Part shown: in pieces, positions 8,697 through 17,836 of the stretch | Position numbering within the stretch: the first letter of the stretch is position 1 | Layout: every line of letters starts with the position of its first letter | NCBI GenBank assembly: GCA_947589305.1 | Contig: CANQAP010000004.1 | Coordinates: 1 to 64,000, forward strand | Direction: 5' to 3' | DNA from: an uncultured Lachnospiraceae bacterium | Lineage (GTDB): Bacteria; Bacillota; Clostridia; Lachnospirales; Lachnospiraceae | DNA: 64,000 nt | Notes under the pieces: generated by a model | What the model was told of the DNA's origin: nothing | The model's database searches: none | Seen by the model: only the letters and a program-made list of their open reading frames with translations | Position numbers and translations under genes: made by a program

Positions 8697-9059
8697 CTAA
8701 AACTCCTCCAATATCGCATTGGATAATTGCTGTAATCTCTCTACCTGCTTCACAAGCAACACATCCTTGCCAGTGGTTTTCATCTGTGCCGCGATTGCCT
8801 GAATCTGTGCTACTTTTGCCTTTGCATTTTGGAATTTTTCCACCAGTTTCAGCTTTGCTTCATATTCTTCTAATATCTTATCACAACGCTTGATCAGATC
8901 ATATACTCCCTGCCGGCTGATTCCTTCCAACGCTGCGATCTCTGTATAGGACATATCGTTTAACACGATGTCTTCATAGATGCGTTTCTGATGTTCTGTT
9001 AACAGTTCGCCATAAAAGTCATATAAAATAGACTGTCTGACTATTTTTTCCATTTCCAT
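8697..9059 (-). CDS. ylxM: YlxM family DNA-binding/SRP-associated protein
   Basis: 120-residue helix-turn-helix protein resembling sigma-70 region 4 (LTEHQKRIYEDIVLNDMSYTEIAALEGISRQGVYDLIKR). YlxM of Firmicutes is encoded before ffh; in streptococci it is reported to interact with SRP RNA and Ffh. The second half is a predicted helical segment rich in Glu, Lys and Leu. It is the first gene of the ffh-rpsP operon and is preceded by a consensus promoter at 9102-9130. Confidence 0.93.
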   Translation of the reverse strand: MEMEKIVRQSILYDFYGELLTEHQKRIYEDIVLNDMSYTEIAALEGISRQGVYDLIKRCDKILEEYEAKLKLVEKFQNAKAKVAQIQAIAAQMKTTGKDVLLVKQVERLQQLSNAILEEF

Positions 9060-9101
9060 GAAGTCTGCCCCTTGTAAAGGTTTTTTGCTTTACACGTTGC
9101 C

Positions 9102-9130
9102 ATTATATCTAGGAACGTATCGTTTGTCAA
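9102..9130 (-). promoter_or_regulatory. consensus SigA promoter of ylxM-ffh operon
   Basis: Minus strand TTGACA (9125-9130), exactly 17 bp, TATAAT (9102-9107): a perfect consensus. The -35 and half the spacer are in a 17-bp segment repeated at the tetR promoter (56979-57007). The leader carries an inverted repeat GTAAAG-8-CTTTAC at 9074-9093. Confidence 0.9.
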
Positions 9131-9165
9131 GCGTTTTTCCTTGACAGGTTAATTTTTTCATCCGA

Positions 9166-9195
9166 TTGACACCGTTCGTCTGCATATGTTAAGAT
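9166..9195 (+). promoter_or_regulatory. promoter of the amino acid ABC transporter operon
   Basis: TTGACA (9166-9171), 18 bp, TAAGAT (9190-9195), with TG one base before the -10. It points toward the gene at 9298 and diverges from the ylxM promoter. Confidence 0.65.
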
Positions 9196-9297
9196 TAACC
9201 TCGTGTAAAACAGGAGTCGTGATAGCATTTTTATCCATTCTGTTTATCAAATTCTATGAATCATGGAGCGTACATACCGTCTCAGAAAGGAATGAAT

Positions 9298-10092
9298 ATG
9301 AAAAAGAAATTATGCACGTTACTCTCAGCCTTATCCCTTGGAGCTTTGATGCTTTCCGGATGCGGAAACCAAGGGGCAGGAAATGATGCCGATACTTTTG
9401 TCGTAGGTTTTGATGCCGAATATCCGCCGTATGGCTATATGGACGATAACGGAGAATATACCGGCTTTGACCTAGAGCTTGCACAAGCCGTTTGCGATCT
9501 GGAAGGATGGACGCTGGTGAAACAGCCGATCGTCTGGGATAGCAAAGATAACGAATTAAATTCCGGTTCCATTGATTGCATCTGGAGCGGTTTTACCATT
9601 GACGGACGGGAGGACGATTATGCTTGGTCGGTTCCATATGTAGATAACAGTCAGGTGATCGTAGTCGCCGTCAAGTCGGGCATTACTGATTTTTCCGGTC
9701 TGGAAGGCAAAGTAGTCGGTGTGCAGGCAGCCTCCGCCGCTTTGGCAGTCTTGGAAGACGAAGAGCAGCAAAAAGCACTGGCAGATACATTCCAAAATCT
9801 TCAGGAATTTGCAGACTATAATACAGCGTTTGCAGAACTGGAAGCCGGTTCCGTAGATGCTATCGCCATGGATATCGGAGTCGCTCAGTATCAGTTGGAA
9901 AGCCGCGGCAACGATAATTTCATGATCTTGGATGAACATCTGAACTCTGAACAATACGGTATCGGATTCGCACTCGATAATACCGAACTGCGCGACACCG
10001 TTAATGCCGATTTACAGAAACTGAAAGAAGACGGCACCTTCGATGAATTAGCTGAAAAATATGGTCTCTCTGATATGGTCTGTCTGGAATAA
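9298..10092 (+). CDS. amino acid ABC transporter substrate-binding lipoprotein
   Basis: Extracellular solute-binding protein (SBP_bac_3 family) for a polar amino acid importer. The chosen ATG is spaced from AGAAAGGA; an ATG directly after the AGGA is too close. The 264-residue protein has a lipoprotein signal with the lipobox LMLSGCG, so it is lipid-anchored. It shows FVVGFDAEYPPYGYMDDNGEYTGFDLELAQAVC, then SIDCIWSGFTIDGRE and VVGVQAASAALAVLE, the usual hinge and ligand-contact regions. The permease follows 21 bases later. The exact substrate (for example cystine, Glu or Gln) cannot be told. Confidence 0.93.
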   Translation: MKKKLCTLLSALSLGALMLSGCGNQGAGNDADTFVVGFDAEYPPYGYMDDNGEYTGFDLELAQAVCDLEGWTLVKQPIVWDSKDNELNSGSIDCIWSGFTIDGREDDYAWSVPYVDNSQVIVVAVKSGITDFSGLEGKVVGVQAASAALAVLEDEEQQKALADTFQNLQEFADYNTAFAELEAGSVDAIAMDIGVAQYQLESRGNDNFMILDEHLNSEQYGIGFALDNTELRDTVNADLQKLKEDGTFDELAEKYGLSDMVCLE

Positions 10093-10113
10093 GGATTAAA
10101 GGAGAAGCATTTT

Positions 10114-10761
10114 ATGACGTTTCATGTCATCTTAACGGAGCTGTTAAACGGTATGCTGCTGACGGTTGGCATTTTTGCCTTAACCCTTCTGTTTTCCATG
10201 CCGCTCGGTTTTTTGGTCTCCTTTGGGAGAATGTCCAAGCAACCGGTCATACGGCTCATTACGCAATTTTATATTTCCGTTATGCGTGGAACGCCATTGA
10301 TGCTTCAACTTATGGTTGTTTATTTCCTTCCGTGGTATCTCTTTAAGATCCCTCTTAGCAGTTTTTGGCGGTTTCCGGCGATCATTTTAGGCTTTACCAT
10401 TAATTATGCCGCCTATTTCGCTGAAATTTACCGATCCGGTATCGAAGCGATCCCAAAGGGACAGTATGAAGCGGCAAAATTACTGGGATATTCCCGATCA
10501 CAGACTTTTCTGCGGATTATCCTGCCACAGGTATGCAAGATCATTTTACCGGCGGCGACCAATGAAATCATCACCTTGGTAAAAGATACTTCCTTAGCAT
10601 ATACTTTATCCTGCATTGAAATGTTCAGCGTTGCCAAACAGATCGCGGCTGCCGAAACCTCTATGGTGCCGTTTGCCGTCGCCGCTCTGTTCTATTACAT
10701 ATTCAATCTGCTGGTGTCGTTTGTCATGAACCGGATAGAAAAACAAATGAGTTATTATTAA
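10114..10761 (+). CDS. amino acid ABC transporter permease
   Basis: Inner-membrane channel subunit of the HisM/GlnP family, 215 residues with about five membrane segments. Typical motifs are YISVMRGTPLMLQLMVVYF near the N-terminus and the EAA loop YRSGIEAIPKGQYEAAKLLGYS (about 108-130), which contacts the ATPase. LVKDTSLAYTLSCIEM is also typical of this family. It is between the binding protein and the ATPase genes. Confidence 0.95.
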   Translation: MTFHVILTELLNGMLLTVGIFALTLLFSMPLGFLVSFGRMSKQPVIRLITQFYISVMRGTPLMLQLMVVYFLPWYLFKIPLSSFWRFPAIILGFTINYAAYFAEIYRSGIEAIPKGQYEAAKLLGYSRSQTFLRIILPQVCKIILPAATNEIITLVKDTSLAYTLSCIEMFSVAKQIAAAETSMVPFAVAALFYYIFNLLVSFVMNRIEKQMSYY

Positions 10762-10773
10762 AGGAGGTTCGCT

Positions 10774-11547
10774 ATGGAGATGCAGGAAGTTCCTTATTTG
10801 GAAATGAATCATGTGAGGAAATCGTTTGGTTCGCTGGAAGTGCTGCGAGATATTTCCCTGACTGTCCAACAGGGAGAAGTGGTTTCCATTATCGGACCTT
10901 CCGGTTCCGGTAAATCCACGCTCTTACGATGTGCGACTCTCTTGGAAACAATGGACGAAGGAACTCTGTCTTATTTAGGAAAATCCGCCGCCATAATGGA
11001 AAACGGATGTACTGTCTATGCCAAACCGGCAGAACTGGACGAAATCAAACGCAGCTTCGGATTGGTCTTTCAGAGTTTCCATTTATTTCCGCACTATTCG
11101 GTATTAAAAAACCTCATTGATGCTCCGATTCATGTACAAAAACGTCCGAAAGAAGAAGCGGTTGCGGAAGCCATGGCACTTTTGGAGCAAATGGGATTGG
11201 CAGACAAAGCAGACGCCTATCCGCACCAGCTCTCCGGCGGTCAGCAGCAGCGCGTTGCCATCGCCCGTGCATTGGCGCTCAAGCCGGAAGTGTTATTCTT
11301 CGATGAACCAACCTCGGCGCTGGATCCGGAACTGACCGGCGAAGTCCTGAAAGTCATCAAGGAATTGGCGGAAGCTCATATGACGATGATCATTGTGACG
11401 CATGAAATGGAATTTGCCCGCAAGGTATCCGATCGGATCCTTTTTATGGATAAAGGGTATGTTGTGGTAGAAGGGACACCGGAGACCGTTTTCCGATCCC
11501 AGAACGGACGGATTCAGGAATTTTTAGGTAAATTGCAGCAGCCATGA
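10774..11547 (+). CDS. amino acid ABC transporter ATP-binding protein
   Basis: ATPase subunit of 257 residues (GlnQ/HisP family). Walker A GPSGSGKST, signature LSGGQQQRVAIARAL, Walker B VLFFDEPTSALDPE and switch His in IIVTHEMEFARKV are all intact. The region between Walker A and the Q-loop has a small insertion (GKSAAIMENGCTVYAKPAEL), seen in some polar amino acid ATPases. The start follows AAAGGAGG. The 3' end overlaps the 3' end of the convergent ribF gene by 24 bases, and no terminator separates them. Confidence 0.95.
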   Translation: MEMQEVPYLEMNHVRKSFGSLEVLRDISLTVQQGEVVSIIGPSGSGKSTLLRCATLLETMDEGTLSYLGKSAAIMENGCTVYAKPAELDEIKRSFGLVFQSFHLFPHYSVLKNLIDAPIHVQKRPKEEAVAEAMALLEQMGLADKADAYPHQLSGGQQQRVAIARALALKPEVLFFDEPTSALDPELTGEVLKVIKELAEAHMTMIIVTHEMEFARKVSDRILFMDKGYVVVEGTPETVFRSQNGRIQEFLGKLQQP

Positions 11548-12438
11548 TCTTGCCGCTCTCACATCCTGTTTCATCTGTTCTGTCAACATTTCCATTGTTT
11601 CAAATCTTTGTTCCTGACGCAGAAAATGCAGCAATTCCACTGAGATTTCTTCTCCGTACAGATCTTCCTGAAAATCGAACAGATAGGTCTCCAATCCAAG
11701 CCGTTGCTCGTCACTCACCGTCGGTTTGCATCCCAGATTCGAAATACCGTAATATCGCATCTTGTTCCGCCTGATAGCGGATACATATACACCGAGGGGC
11801 GGCAAAATCTTGTCCGGCGGCAGCGACAGATTCGCGGTCGGCATGCCTATGGTTTTTCCCAGTGCCTGCCCATGTATCACCTCTCCGGAAACGGTATACG
11901 GCATGCCCAGATATGCGGAGACTGCTTCCATCCGTCCGGTTTCTATCTCCTGCCGGATCACGGATGAACTCACTTCCGTTTTCCCTACCCGCAGTTTATC
12001 AAATACTTTGACCTGAAATCCGTACCGATCTCCCAATTTCTTTAAAAAGACCGCATCCCCCGTCCGTTGTTTTCCGAACCGAAAATCACTGCCTACGGCA
12101 ACCGCTTTCACTCCAAGTTGCCCGATCAGGATATCCCGCACAAAGTCTTCCGGTTCCGTATCCGCAAATTCTTTGGTAAACGGATACTCCAACAGCACAT
12201 CCAAACCGGTCGCTTCCGCTTTTTTCCGTTTTTCCTCAACGGTATCAATGTGTCTTCCCGTGCCGATCCGATCATTTGCCGGAGCAAACGTGAAAATCAC
12301 GCCGGTCAGACCGTCATCCTGCCATTGATGCACCTGATCTAACAGCATCTGATGTCCGCGGTGAAATCCATCGAATTTTCCGATCGCAATGGCTGTATGA
12401 GTTAATTGTATGTGTTCCGCGCTGGTAATATGCCGCAT
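11524..12438 (-). CDS. ribF: bifunctional riboflavin kinase / FAD synthetase
   Basis: Converts riboflavin to FMN and FMN to FAD. The ATG at 12436-12438 is preceded by GAGGA at good spacing; a TTG three codons earlier is too close to it. The 304-residue protein has an N-terminal nucleotidyltransferase domain with AIGKFDGFHRGHQMLL and SSSVIRQEIETGRMEAV. A C-terminal flavokinase domain follows, with HGQALGKTIGMPTANL and PPLGVYVSAI. The position after truB is conserved in Firmicutes. Confidence 0.95.
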   Translation of the reverse strand: MRHITSAEHIQLTHTAIAIGKFDGFHRGHQMLLDQVHQWQDDGLTGVIFTFAPANDRIGTGRHIDTVEEKRKKAEATGLDVLLEYPFTKEFADTEPEDFVRDILIGQLGVKAVAVGSDFRFGKQRTGDAVFLKKLGDRYGFQVKVFDKLRVGKTEVSSSVIRQEIETGRMEAVSAYLGMPYTVSGEVIHGQALGKTIGMPTANLSLPPDKILPPLGVYVSAIRRNKMRYYGISNLGCKPTVSDEQRLGLETYLFDFQEDLYGEEISVELLHFLRQEQRFETMEMLTEQMKQDVRAARSWLLQFT

Positions 12439-12474
12439 CTTATGCAATCCTCGTTTTCTTTCAAAATCACGTTC

Positions 12475-13398
12475 TTACAAAAACATTTTATATGGTACGA
12501 ATCTCCGTTCGGACAAATGATACTCATAAATGCCGATAAAGGCCTGTTCGGAATCGTATACCAGCATCCGCGGCATCCCGCCTTCCGTTTCCTGTCCGTC
12601 GTCCTGACATCCTTCCGTCATCTTCCCGATGACGGCATGGGTAAATCCATTGCCGTTATGTACCAAACGGTCGCCGTCCTTGTTCATATATATCTTCGGC
12701 ATTTCCGGATACATAGTATCGATCGGATGCAGATAGGCTTCCAAGGTTCCGGTCTGCATCAAATGTTCTACCGCATCCAATGTCAGGCTATTCTCCACGG
12801 AAAACCCGCATGCCCTGCTCCGCAGCAGAGTTTCCATACATCCTCCGCATCCCAGTTTTTCCCCGATATCCCGGCACAGACTGCGGATATAAGTGCCGCG
12901 GCTGCACCGGATCCGCAAGGTCACGCGCGGAAGCTCCATATGCAGAATCTCCAACTGATAAATCGTTACCGGACGCGGAACCCGTTCCACCACCATGCCC
13001 TGCCGTGCCAGTTCATATAATTTCCGTCCGTTGATCTTTACGGCGGAATACATGGGCGGGATCTGATCATACGTACCCAAAAAGGAAGAGACCGCCTGTT
13101 GTAGTGCCTCTTCTTTTACTTCCACATGCTGCCGTTTCAGTATCGTTCCCGTCAGATCTTCCGTATCCGTCGTGATCCCTAATCGCAGCGTGGCAATATA
13201 TTCTTTATCATGATCCGGCAGGATATCGCAAAGCTTCGTTGCTTTTCCCACACAGACGACCAATACGCCCTCTGCCTGCGGATCCAACGTGCCGGTATGA
13301 CCGATTTTTTTCTGTTTCAGGATGCCTCTGAGTTTTGCCACCACATCAAAGGACGTATATCCCGCTTCTTTATAGATATTTAATAGTCCGTCATACAT
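12475..13398 (-). CDS. truB: tRNA pseudouridine(55) synthase
   Basis: Makes pseudouridine at position 55 in the T loop of tRNAs. The 307-residue protein contains GILNIYKEAGYTSFDVV-like start sequence, then KIGHTGTLDPQAEGVLVVCVGKATK with the catalytic Asp in TLDP (about 41). RIRCSRGTYIRSLCRDIGEKLG is another family block. The C-terminal part resembles a degenerate PUA-like tail. It sits between the DHH phosphoesterase and ribF. Confidence 0.96.
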   Translation of the reverse strand: MYDGLLNIYKEAGYTSFDVVAKLRGILKQKKIGHTGTLDPQAEGVLVVCVGKATKLCDILPDHDKEYIATLRLGITTDTEDLTGTILKRQHVEVKEEALQQAVSSFLGTYDQIPPMYSAVKINGRKLYELARQGMVVERVPRPVTIYQLEILHMELPRVTLRIRCSRGTYIRSLCRDIGEKLGCGGCMETLLRSRACGFSVENSLTLDAVEHLMQTGTLEAYLHPIDTMYPEMPKIYMNKDGDRLVHNGNGFTHAVIGKMTEGCQDDGQETEGGMPRMLVYDSEQAFIGIYEYHLSERRFVPYKMFL

Positions 13399-13426
13399 AT
13401 ACGGCGTCTCCTTCCTGCTTCATCCG

Positions 13427-14392
13427 TTACGCATGGTCCGGAAGCGGTAACTGTAAGGCGATCTGCTCGAGTACCGGCTTGCATACGTCCTGAATCGTGC
13501 CGGGCAGTGAAAAACCGGCGGCGCGTATATGTCCGCCTCCTCCAAAATGTATGGCAATCTGACTGACATCTACATAACGGTTTGAACGCAGACTGAATTT
13601 ATAGACATCCGGCTCGTATTCATAGAAAAATACGGCTACTTCCACCCCTCTTGTGACCCGGAGCTGATCCACCACGCCATCCACGTCTATGCTGGTCGCA
13701 TGATAAAAGTCAAAAATCTGTTTTCGCAGACCTGTCACAATACACAGATCATCCAAAGTCAGATAGCTTTCCATCAATGCGCGTCCCAATAATTGATTCT
13801 GCACATAACTTTTGCTATAAAACGTCCGGTCAATGATCTCGTTCGGCTCAGCCCCCATACCGATCAATTCACCTGCCACACACATGGTGTCGCGTGTGGT
13901 ATTGCCATGCTTAAAGACGCCGGTATCATGCACGATTCCCAAATACAGCGCCTCGGCGCAGCGTTTACTGATCTTATCCGTCTCCAAGATCCCGAAGATC
14001 GCTTCGCAGGCAGCGGCGGCTTTTGGCTGCACCAGACAGATATCTCCGTATCCGTGATTGCTGGCATGATGGTCAATGACCGCCCTGATCTTTGCCGAGC
14101 GGTAATACCGTTCAAACGGTCCGAATCGGTCTGTGCTGGCACAGTCCAGTGCCAGACACAGGTCATAGGTCTTGGACTTCCGCACCTGATGGCTGACTTG
14201 ATCTGCACCGTTTAGGAAGCAAAATTCTTTATTAAACGCTCCCAGATACACATCCGTTTGCTTCTCCGGATAATTATCCACGATATAATTGTACATGCCC
14301 AAGCAGGAACCGACGCAGTCGCCATCCGGTCGGATGTGACCGATGATAACGATTGATTCCGCCTGTTCAATGGCTTCTAAAAACTGATTCAT
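13427..14392 (-). CDS. DHH family phosphoesterase (NrnA-like)
   Basis: 321-residue DHH/DHHA1 protein. In Firmicutes NrnA acts on oligoribonucleotides and on 3'-phosphoadenosine 5'-phosphate (pAp). Metal-binding motifs are IIGHIRPDGDCVGSCLG (about 15-31), ALDCAS, the DHH motif in VIDHHASNHGYG, and the C-terminal GGGGHIRAAGF of the DHHA1 domain. It overlaps rbfA by 4 bases, a sign of translational coupling, and the position in the nusA-infB operon is standard for this subfamily. Confidence 0.93.
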   Translation of the reverse strand: MNQFLEAIEQAESIVIIGHIRPDGDCVGSCLGMYNYIVDNYPEKQTDVYLGAFNKEFCFLNGADQVSHQVRKSKTYDLCLALDCASTDRFGPFERYYRSAKIRAVIDHHASNHGYGDICLVQPKAAAACEAIFGILETDKISKRCAEALYLGIVHDTGVFKHGNTTRDTMCVAGELIGMGAEPNEIIDRTFYSKSYVQNQLLGRALMESYLTLDDLCIVTGLRKQIFDFYHATSIDVDGVVDQLRVTRGVEVAVFFYEYEPDVYKFSLRSNRYVDVSQIAIHFGGGGHIRAAGFSLPGTIQDVCKPVLEQIALQLPLPDHA

Positions 14393-14799
14393 TCTTCTTC
14401 TCCGTCATATTCTCCGGATTCTGTCCGTGTTTCATCGGAATCATACGCTTCAACATGCAGGTCTGCGATCTTTTTCGACATGGCGGCACCGTAAGCGATG
14501 GAATCGTCCAAGATAAATGTGATCTCCGGCGTATTTCTGAGATTTACGCGGTGTGCCAACTCCCGGCGGATATAACCCGTCGCCGATCTTAAGCCTGCCA
14601 ACGTATCCTGCTGTTCTTTATCCGTACCCATGACACTGATATATGCCTTACAGGTCTTCAGATCCGGAGCCACCTGAACATCCGTCACGGAAGTCATGAA
14701 ATGGATTCTCGGATCCTTGATGCCTTCCCGTATGATAACGCTTAACTCCCGCTGTACCTCACTGTTGATGCGGGTATTTTTTACACTGTTTTTTTTCAT
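14389..14799 (-). CDS. rbfA: ribosome-binding factor A
   Basis: Small KH-type protein of 136 residues that binds the immature 30S subunit and supports maturation of the 16S 5' end. Recognisable blocks are RINSEVQRELSVIIREGIKDPRI, MTSVTDVQVAPDLKTCKAYISV and LRNTPEITFILDDSIAYGA. The C-terminal tail is acidic (DSDETRTESGEYDGEEE). It is located after infB. Confidence 0.96.
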   Translation of the reverse strand: MKKNSVKNTRINSEVQRELSVIIREGIKDPRIHFMTSVTDVQVAPDLKTCKAYISVMGTDKEQQDTLAGLRSATGYIRRELAHRVNLRNTPEITFILDDSIAYGAAMSKKIADLHVEAYDSDETRTESGEYDGEEE

Positions 14800-14828
14800 C
14801 TATCTCTCCACCTCGTATATCGATATCG

Positions 14829-17234
14829 TTAGCGTGGTACCTCTACCATGATATACGCTTCGATCTGATCCATTTCTTTTACATCGTGAAAGCCGTCAAA
14901 GACCAACCCGCATTCAAATCCGCTTCTGACTTCTTTCACATCATCCTTAAACCGCTTTAACGATGCCAACGGTCCTTCAAAGATCTGTTCGCCCTCACGG
15001 AATACCCGGCATGTCGCTTGTTTCTGAATGGTGCCGTCGAGGACATAGGCACCGGCAATCGTACCGACGCCGGACGCTTTATAGGTCTGACGGACTTCGG
15101 CATGACCAATGATCTTTTCTTCATAAATCGGATCCAACAGACCCTTCATTGCGGCTTCAATATCCTCAATGGCGTCATAGATGACACGGTACAGACGTAA
15201 ATCGACCTGTTCCCGATCCGCCGTATTTTTAGCCGTCGCATCCGGACGCACATTAAATCCTATGATAATGGCATTGGATGCGGAAGCCAATATGACGTCG
15301 GATTCATTGATCGCGCCGACACCGGCATGAATGACCTTGATCACCACTTCTTCATTTGAGAGCTTGATCAGACTCTGTTTGACCGCTTCCACCGAACCCT
15401 GAACATCCGCCTTTACGACCAGATTCAATTCCTTGACATTTCCTGCCTGAATCTGTGAGAACAGATCGTCTAATGACATCTTGGATTTGGTTTCCGCGAT
15501 CAGTTTTTCTTTCTCATAGCTGATAAACGCTTCTGCCATCGCTCTGGCTTCTTTTTCCGTATCCGTTGCCATAAAGATCTCTCCGGCATTCGGAACGCCG
15601 TTTAATCCAAGGATCTCCACCGGTGTAGACGGCGTCGCTTCCTGTACTCTGTTCTGTTTATCATCCATCATGGCACGTACTTTACCATGTACGCTGCCTG
15701 CTGCGATCGTATCACCGATATGCAGCGTTCCTTTTTGCACCAGAACGGTCGCTACCGGTCCGCGCCCCTTATCCAGCTCGGCTTCGATCACGATACCTCT
15801 TGCCTTCCGGTCTTTGTTTGCTTTCAGTTCCAGCATTTCTGCCGTCAGCAAGATCATTTCCAGCAGGTTATCCAAACCTTCTTTTGTATGTGCGGATACC
15901 GGACAAAAGATCGTGGAACCACCCCACTCCTCGGCAACCAGCTCATACTCCATCAACTCCTGCTTTACACGTTCTACATTTGCGCTTTCCTTATCGATTT
16001 TATTAACCGCTACGATAATTTCCACGCCTGCCGCCTTCGCATGGTTGATCGCTTCCACCGTCTGCGGCATTACACCGTCATCGGCAGCCACCACCAAGAT
16101 CGCAATATCCGTTGATTGCGCGCCACGCATCCGCATCGCCGTAAACGCCTCATGTCCCGGCGTATCCAAAAACGTAATGGTCTGACCATTGATCTCTACT
16201 ACGGACGCACCGATATGCTGCGTGATACCGCCCGCTTCATTGTTCGTGACATGTGTGGTCCGAATCGCGTCTAACAGAGACGTTTTTCCGTGATCGACAT
16301 GCCCCATTACACAGACGACCGGTGGACGCGGCGTCATAGATGCTTCATCTTCTTCTTCCTCTTTGAGCAGTTCTTCGATCACGTCAACCTGTTGTTCCTC
16401 TTCGGCGATAATGTTGTATTCCAACGCAATTTCCGCCGCTTCTTCAAACTCGATATCCGAATTCACATTTACCATTTTTCCGCCCAAAAACAGTTTTTTG
16501 ATCAACTGATTCACCGGAAGTCCCAGTTTATCGGCAAATTCCTTAATAGTCATAACCGCCGGGAAGATCATCGTCCGGATGGTATCTTCCGGTTCCTTTG
16601 GTTCCGGCTTCGGCTCCGGCTTGATAAACTGCCCGCTCTTTTTTTCCGGTTTTGCATTTTGAGGCTTTCCGCTTGGGGATTGTTTTCCGTTCGGAGCCTG
16701 CTTTGCATTGGCGGCAGCATTCGCCTTATTCTTTGATTTCCTGTTGTCTCTCGGTTCCGCCTGAAATGTCACGATCGTATGCTCTTTTTTGACCGCTTTC
16801 TGCTGATCCCCGCGATGATTTTTCGCCTTGCCTTCTTTTGGTTCTTTCCGGCTCTCGTCACCGCCTGTCTTTGCCTTTGCCGGCTTATCCTGTTCCGTTT
16901 TCACCGGCTTTACACGTTCTTCCTTTGACGGCGTTTGTTCCTGAACCCCGACTGTTTTTTTAGCGGTCCGTTTTTTCTTGTCTGGCGTTTCTGCCGTCAC
17001 ATCCTGTTCCGTCTTTGCCGGCTTGCTTTTTTTCTCCGGTTTTCCCTGACTTTCCTTCGTGTCCTGTGCCGCCTGCCTGCTGCTCAACAGTTTACGCGCC
17101 AGTGCCTCTTCCTCCGGCTCGAGTGCGGACTGCGGCTTCTTTCCGGTAATTCCGTTTTGTTCCAAAATTGCTATAATATCTTTACTTTCAATTCCAAATT
17201 CCGCTTTTAATTGATGTATTTTCGTTTTCGCCAT
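14829..17234 (-). CDS. infB: translation initiation factor IF-2
   Basis: GTPase that brings initiator tRNA to the 30S subunit. The 801-residue protein begins with an IF2_N domain ([24 protein letters not shown]). A long Lys/Glu/Pro-rich low-complexity linker follows (about 50-215), and then a second IF2_N-like part ([26 protein letters not shown]). The GTPase domain has [12 protein letters not shown] (about 310), DTPGHEAF and [13 protein letters not shown]. The barrel and C-terminal domains end with IMVEVPR. It follows ylxQ in the nusA operon. Confidence 0.98.
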   Translation of the reverse strand: MAKTKIHQLKAEFGIESKDIIAILEQNGITGKKPQSALEPEEEALARKLLSSRQAAQDTKESQGKPEKKSKPAKTEQDVTAETPDKKKRTAKKTVGVQEQTPSKEERVKPVKTEQDKPAKAKTGGDESRKEPKEGKAKNHRGDQQKAVKKEHTIVTFQAEPRDNRKSKNKANAAANAKQAPNGKQSPSGKPQNAKPEKKSGQFIKPEPKPEPKEPEDTIRTMIFPAVMTIKEFADKLGLPVNQLIKKLFLGGKMVNVNSDIEFEEAAEIALEYNIIAEEEQQVDVIEELLKEEEEDEASMTPRPPVVCVMGHVDHGKTSLLDAIRTTHVTNNEAGGITQHIGASVVEINGQTITFLDTPGHEAFTAMRMRGAQSTDIAILVVAADDGVMPQTVEAINHAKAAGVEIIVAVNKIDKESANVERVKQELMEYELVAEEWGGSTIFCPVSAHTKEGLDNLLEMILLTAEMLELKANKDRKARGIVIEAELDKGRGPVATVLVQKGTLHIGDTIAAGSVHGKVRAMMDDKQNRVQEATPSTPVEILGLNGVPNAGEIFMATDTEKEARAMAEAFISYEKEKLIAETKSKMSLDDLFSQIQAGNVKELNLVVKADVQGSVEAVKQSLIKLSNEEVVIKVIHAGVGAINESDVILASASNAIIIGFNVRPDATAKNTADREQVDLRLYRVIYDAIEDIEAAMKGLLDPIYEEKIIGHAEVRQTYKASGVGTIAGAYVLDGTIQKQATCRVFREGEQIFEGPLASLKRFKDDVKEVRSGFECGLVFDGFHDVKEMDQIEAYIMVEVPR

Positions 17235-17237
17235 TCG

Positions 17238-17567
17238 TTACACCTCCATATTTTCATCTGTTTTCATCTTCTCTGCAATTTGCCGTCCCAATCCCGGTTC
17301 TAAGACTGCCAGAGATGCCCGCATCTCTTTTCCTATGCAATGTCCCAGTTCTTCTTTGGTTCCGTAGATTGCAAAGGGTATCCGGTAGTAACTACACATG
17401 TCGGAACATTCTTTTTTTGTGCGATCCGACGCATCCTCTGCCATGATGACCAAGCATGCTTTTCCGGTTTTCACCGCTTTCTCCGTAGAAAACTCGCCGC
17501 TTGCAACTTTTCCCGCTCTCATAGCCAATCCGATCAGGGAGTATATGTTATTTCGTTTCAAGCACAC
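17238..17567 (-). CDS. ylxQ: L7Ae/L30e family protein YlxQ
   Basis: About 109-residue RNA-binding protein of the L7Ae/L30e/Gadd45 family, with NNIYSLIGLAMRAGKVASGEFSTEKAV, CLVIMAEDASDRTKKECSDMCSYYRIPF and SLAVLEPGLGRQI. Members can bind kink-turn RNA; the cellular role is unsettled. The start is unclear: a GTG at 17565-17567 lies 4 bases from AAGGAG, and a TTG at 17559-17561 (giving MKRNNIY) has better spacing. Either start overlaps the end of ylxR, so translation is coupled. Confidence 0.9.
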   Translation of the reverse strand: MCLKRNNIYSLIGLAMRAGKVASGEFSTEKAVKTGKACLVIMAEDASDRTKKECSDMCSYYRIPFAIYGTKEELGHCIGKEMRASLAVLEPGLGRQIAEKMKTDENMEV

Positions 17568-17820
17568 TCAACTCCTTACTTAACTGCTGATATAGCTCTT
17601 GCGGGATCTGCATCTGAAAGGAACGTTCCAAACCCTTGGATTTGATCGCTTTTTTCAGACATTCCTGTGAAAAACAAAGATAAGCTCCTCTTCCGTTTTT
17701 CCTGCCCGTCGCATCCAGTTCTATACCGCCTTCCATATTGCGTATCACGCGAATCATATTCTTTTTCTCTTTCGACTCGCCACAGCCGATACATTTTCTT
17801 AACGGTGTCTTTTTTGCCAC
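17548..17820 (-). CDS. rnpM: RNase P modulator RnpM (YlxR)
   Basis: 90-residue protein of the YlxR family with LRKCIGCGESKEKKNMIRVIRN and the conserved GRKNGRGAYLCFSQECLKKAIK. YlxR has been described as a modulator of RNase P (RnpM) and as a nucleoid-associated regulator. Translation starts with GTG after AAGGAAGTGAGC. It lies between nusA and ylxQ, as in nearly all Firmicutes. Confidence 0.94.
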   Translation of the reverse strand: MAKKTPLRKCIGCGESKEKKNMIRVIRNMEGGIELDATGRKNGRGAYLCFSQECLKKAIKSKGLERSFQMQIPQELYQQLSKELSVLETK

Positions 17821-17836
17821 ACGCTCACTTCCTTAC

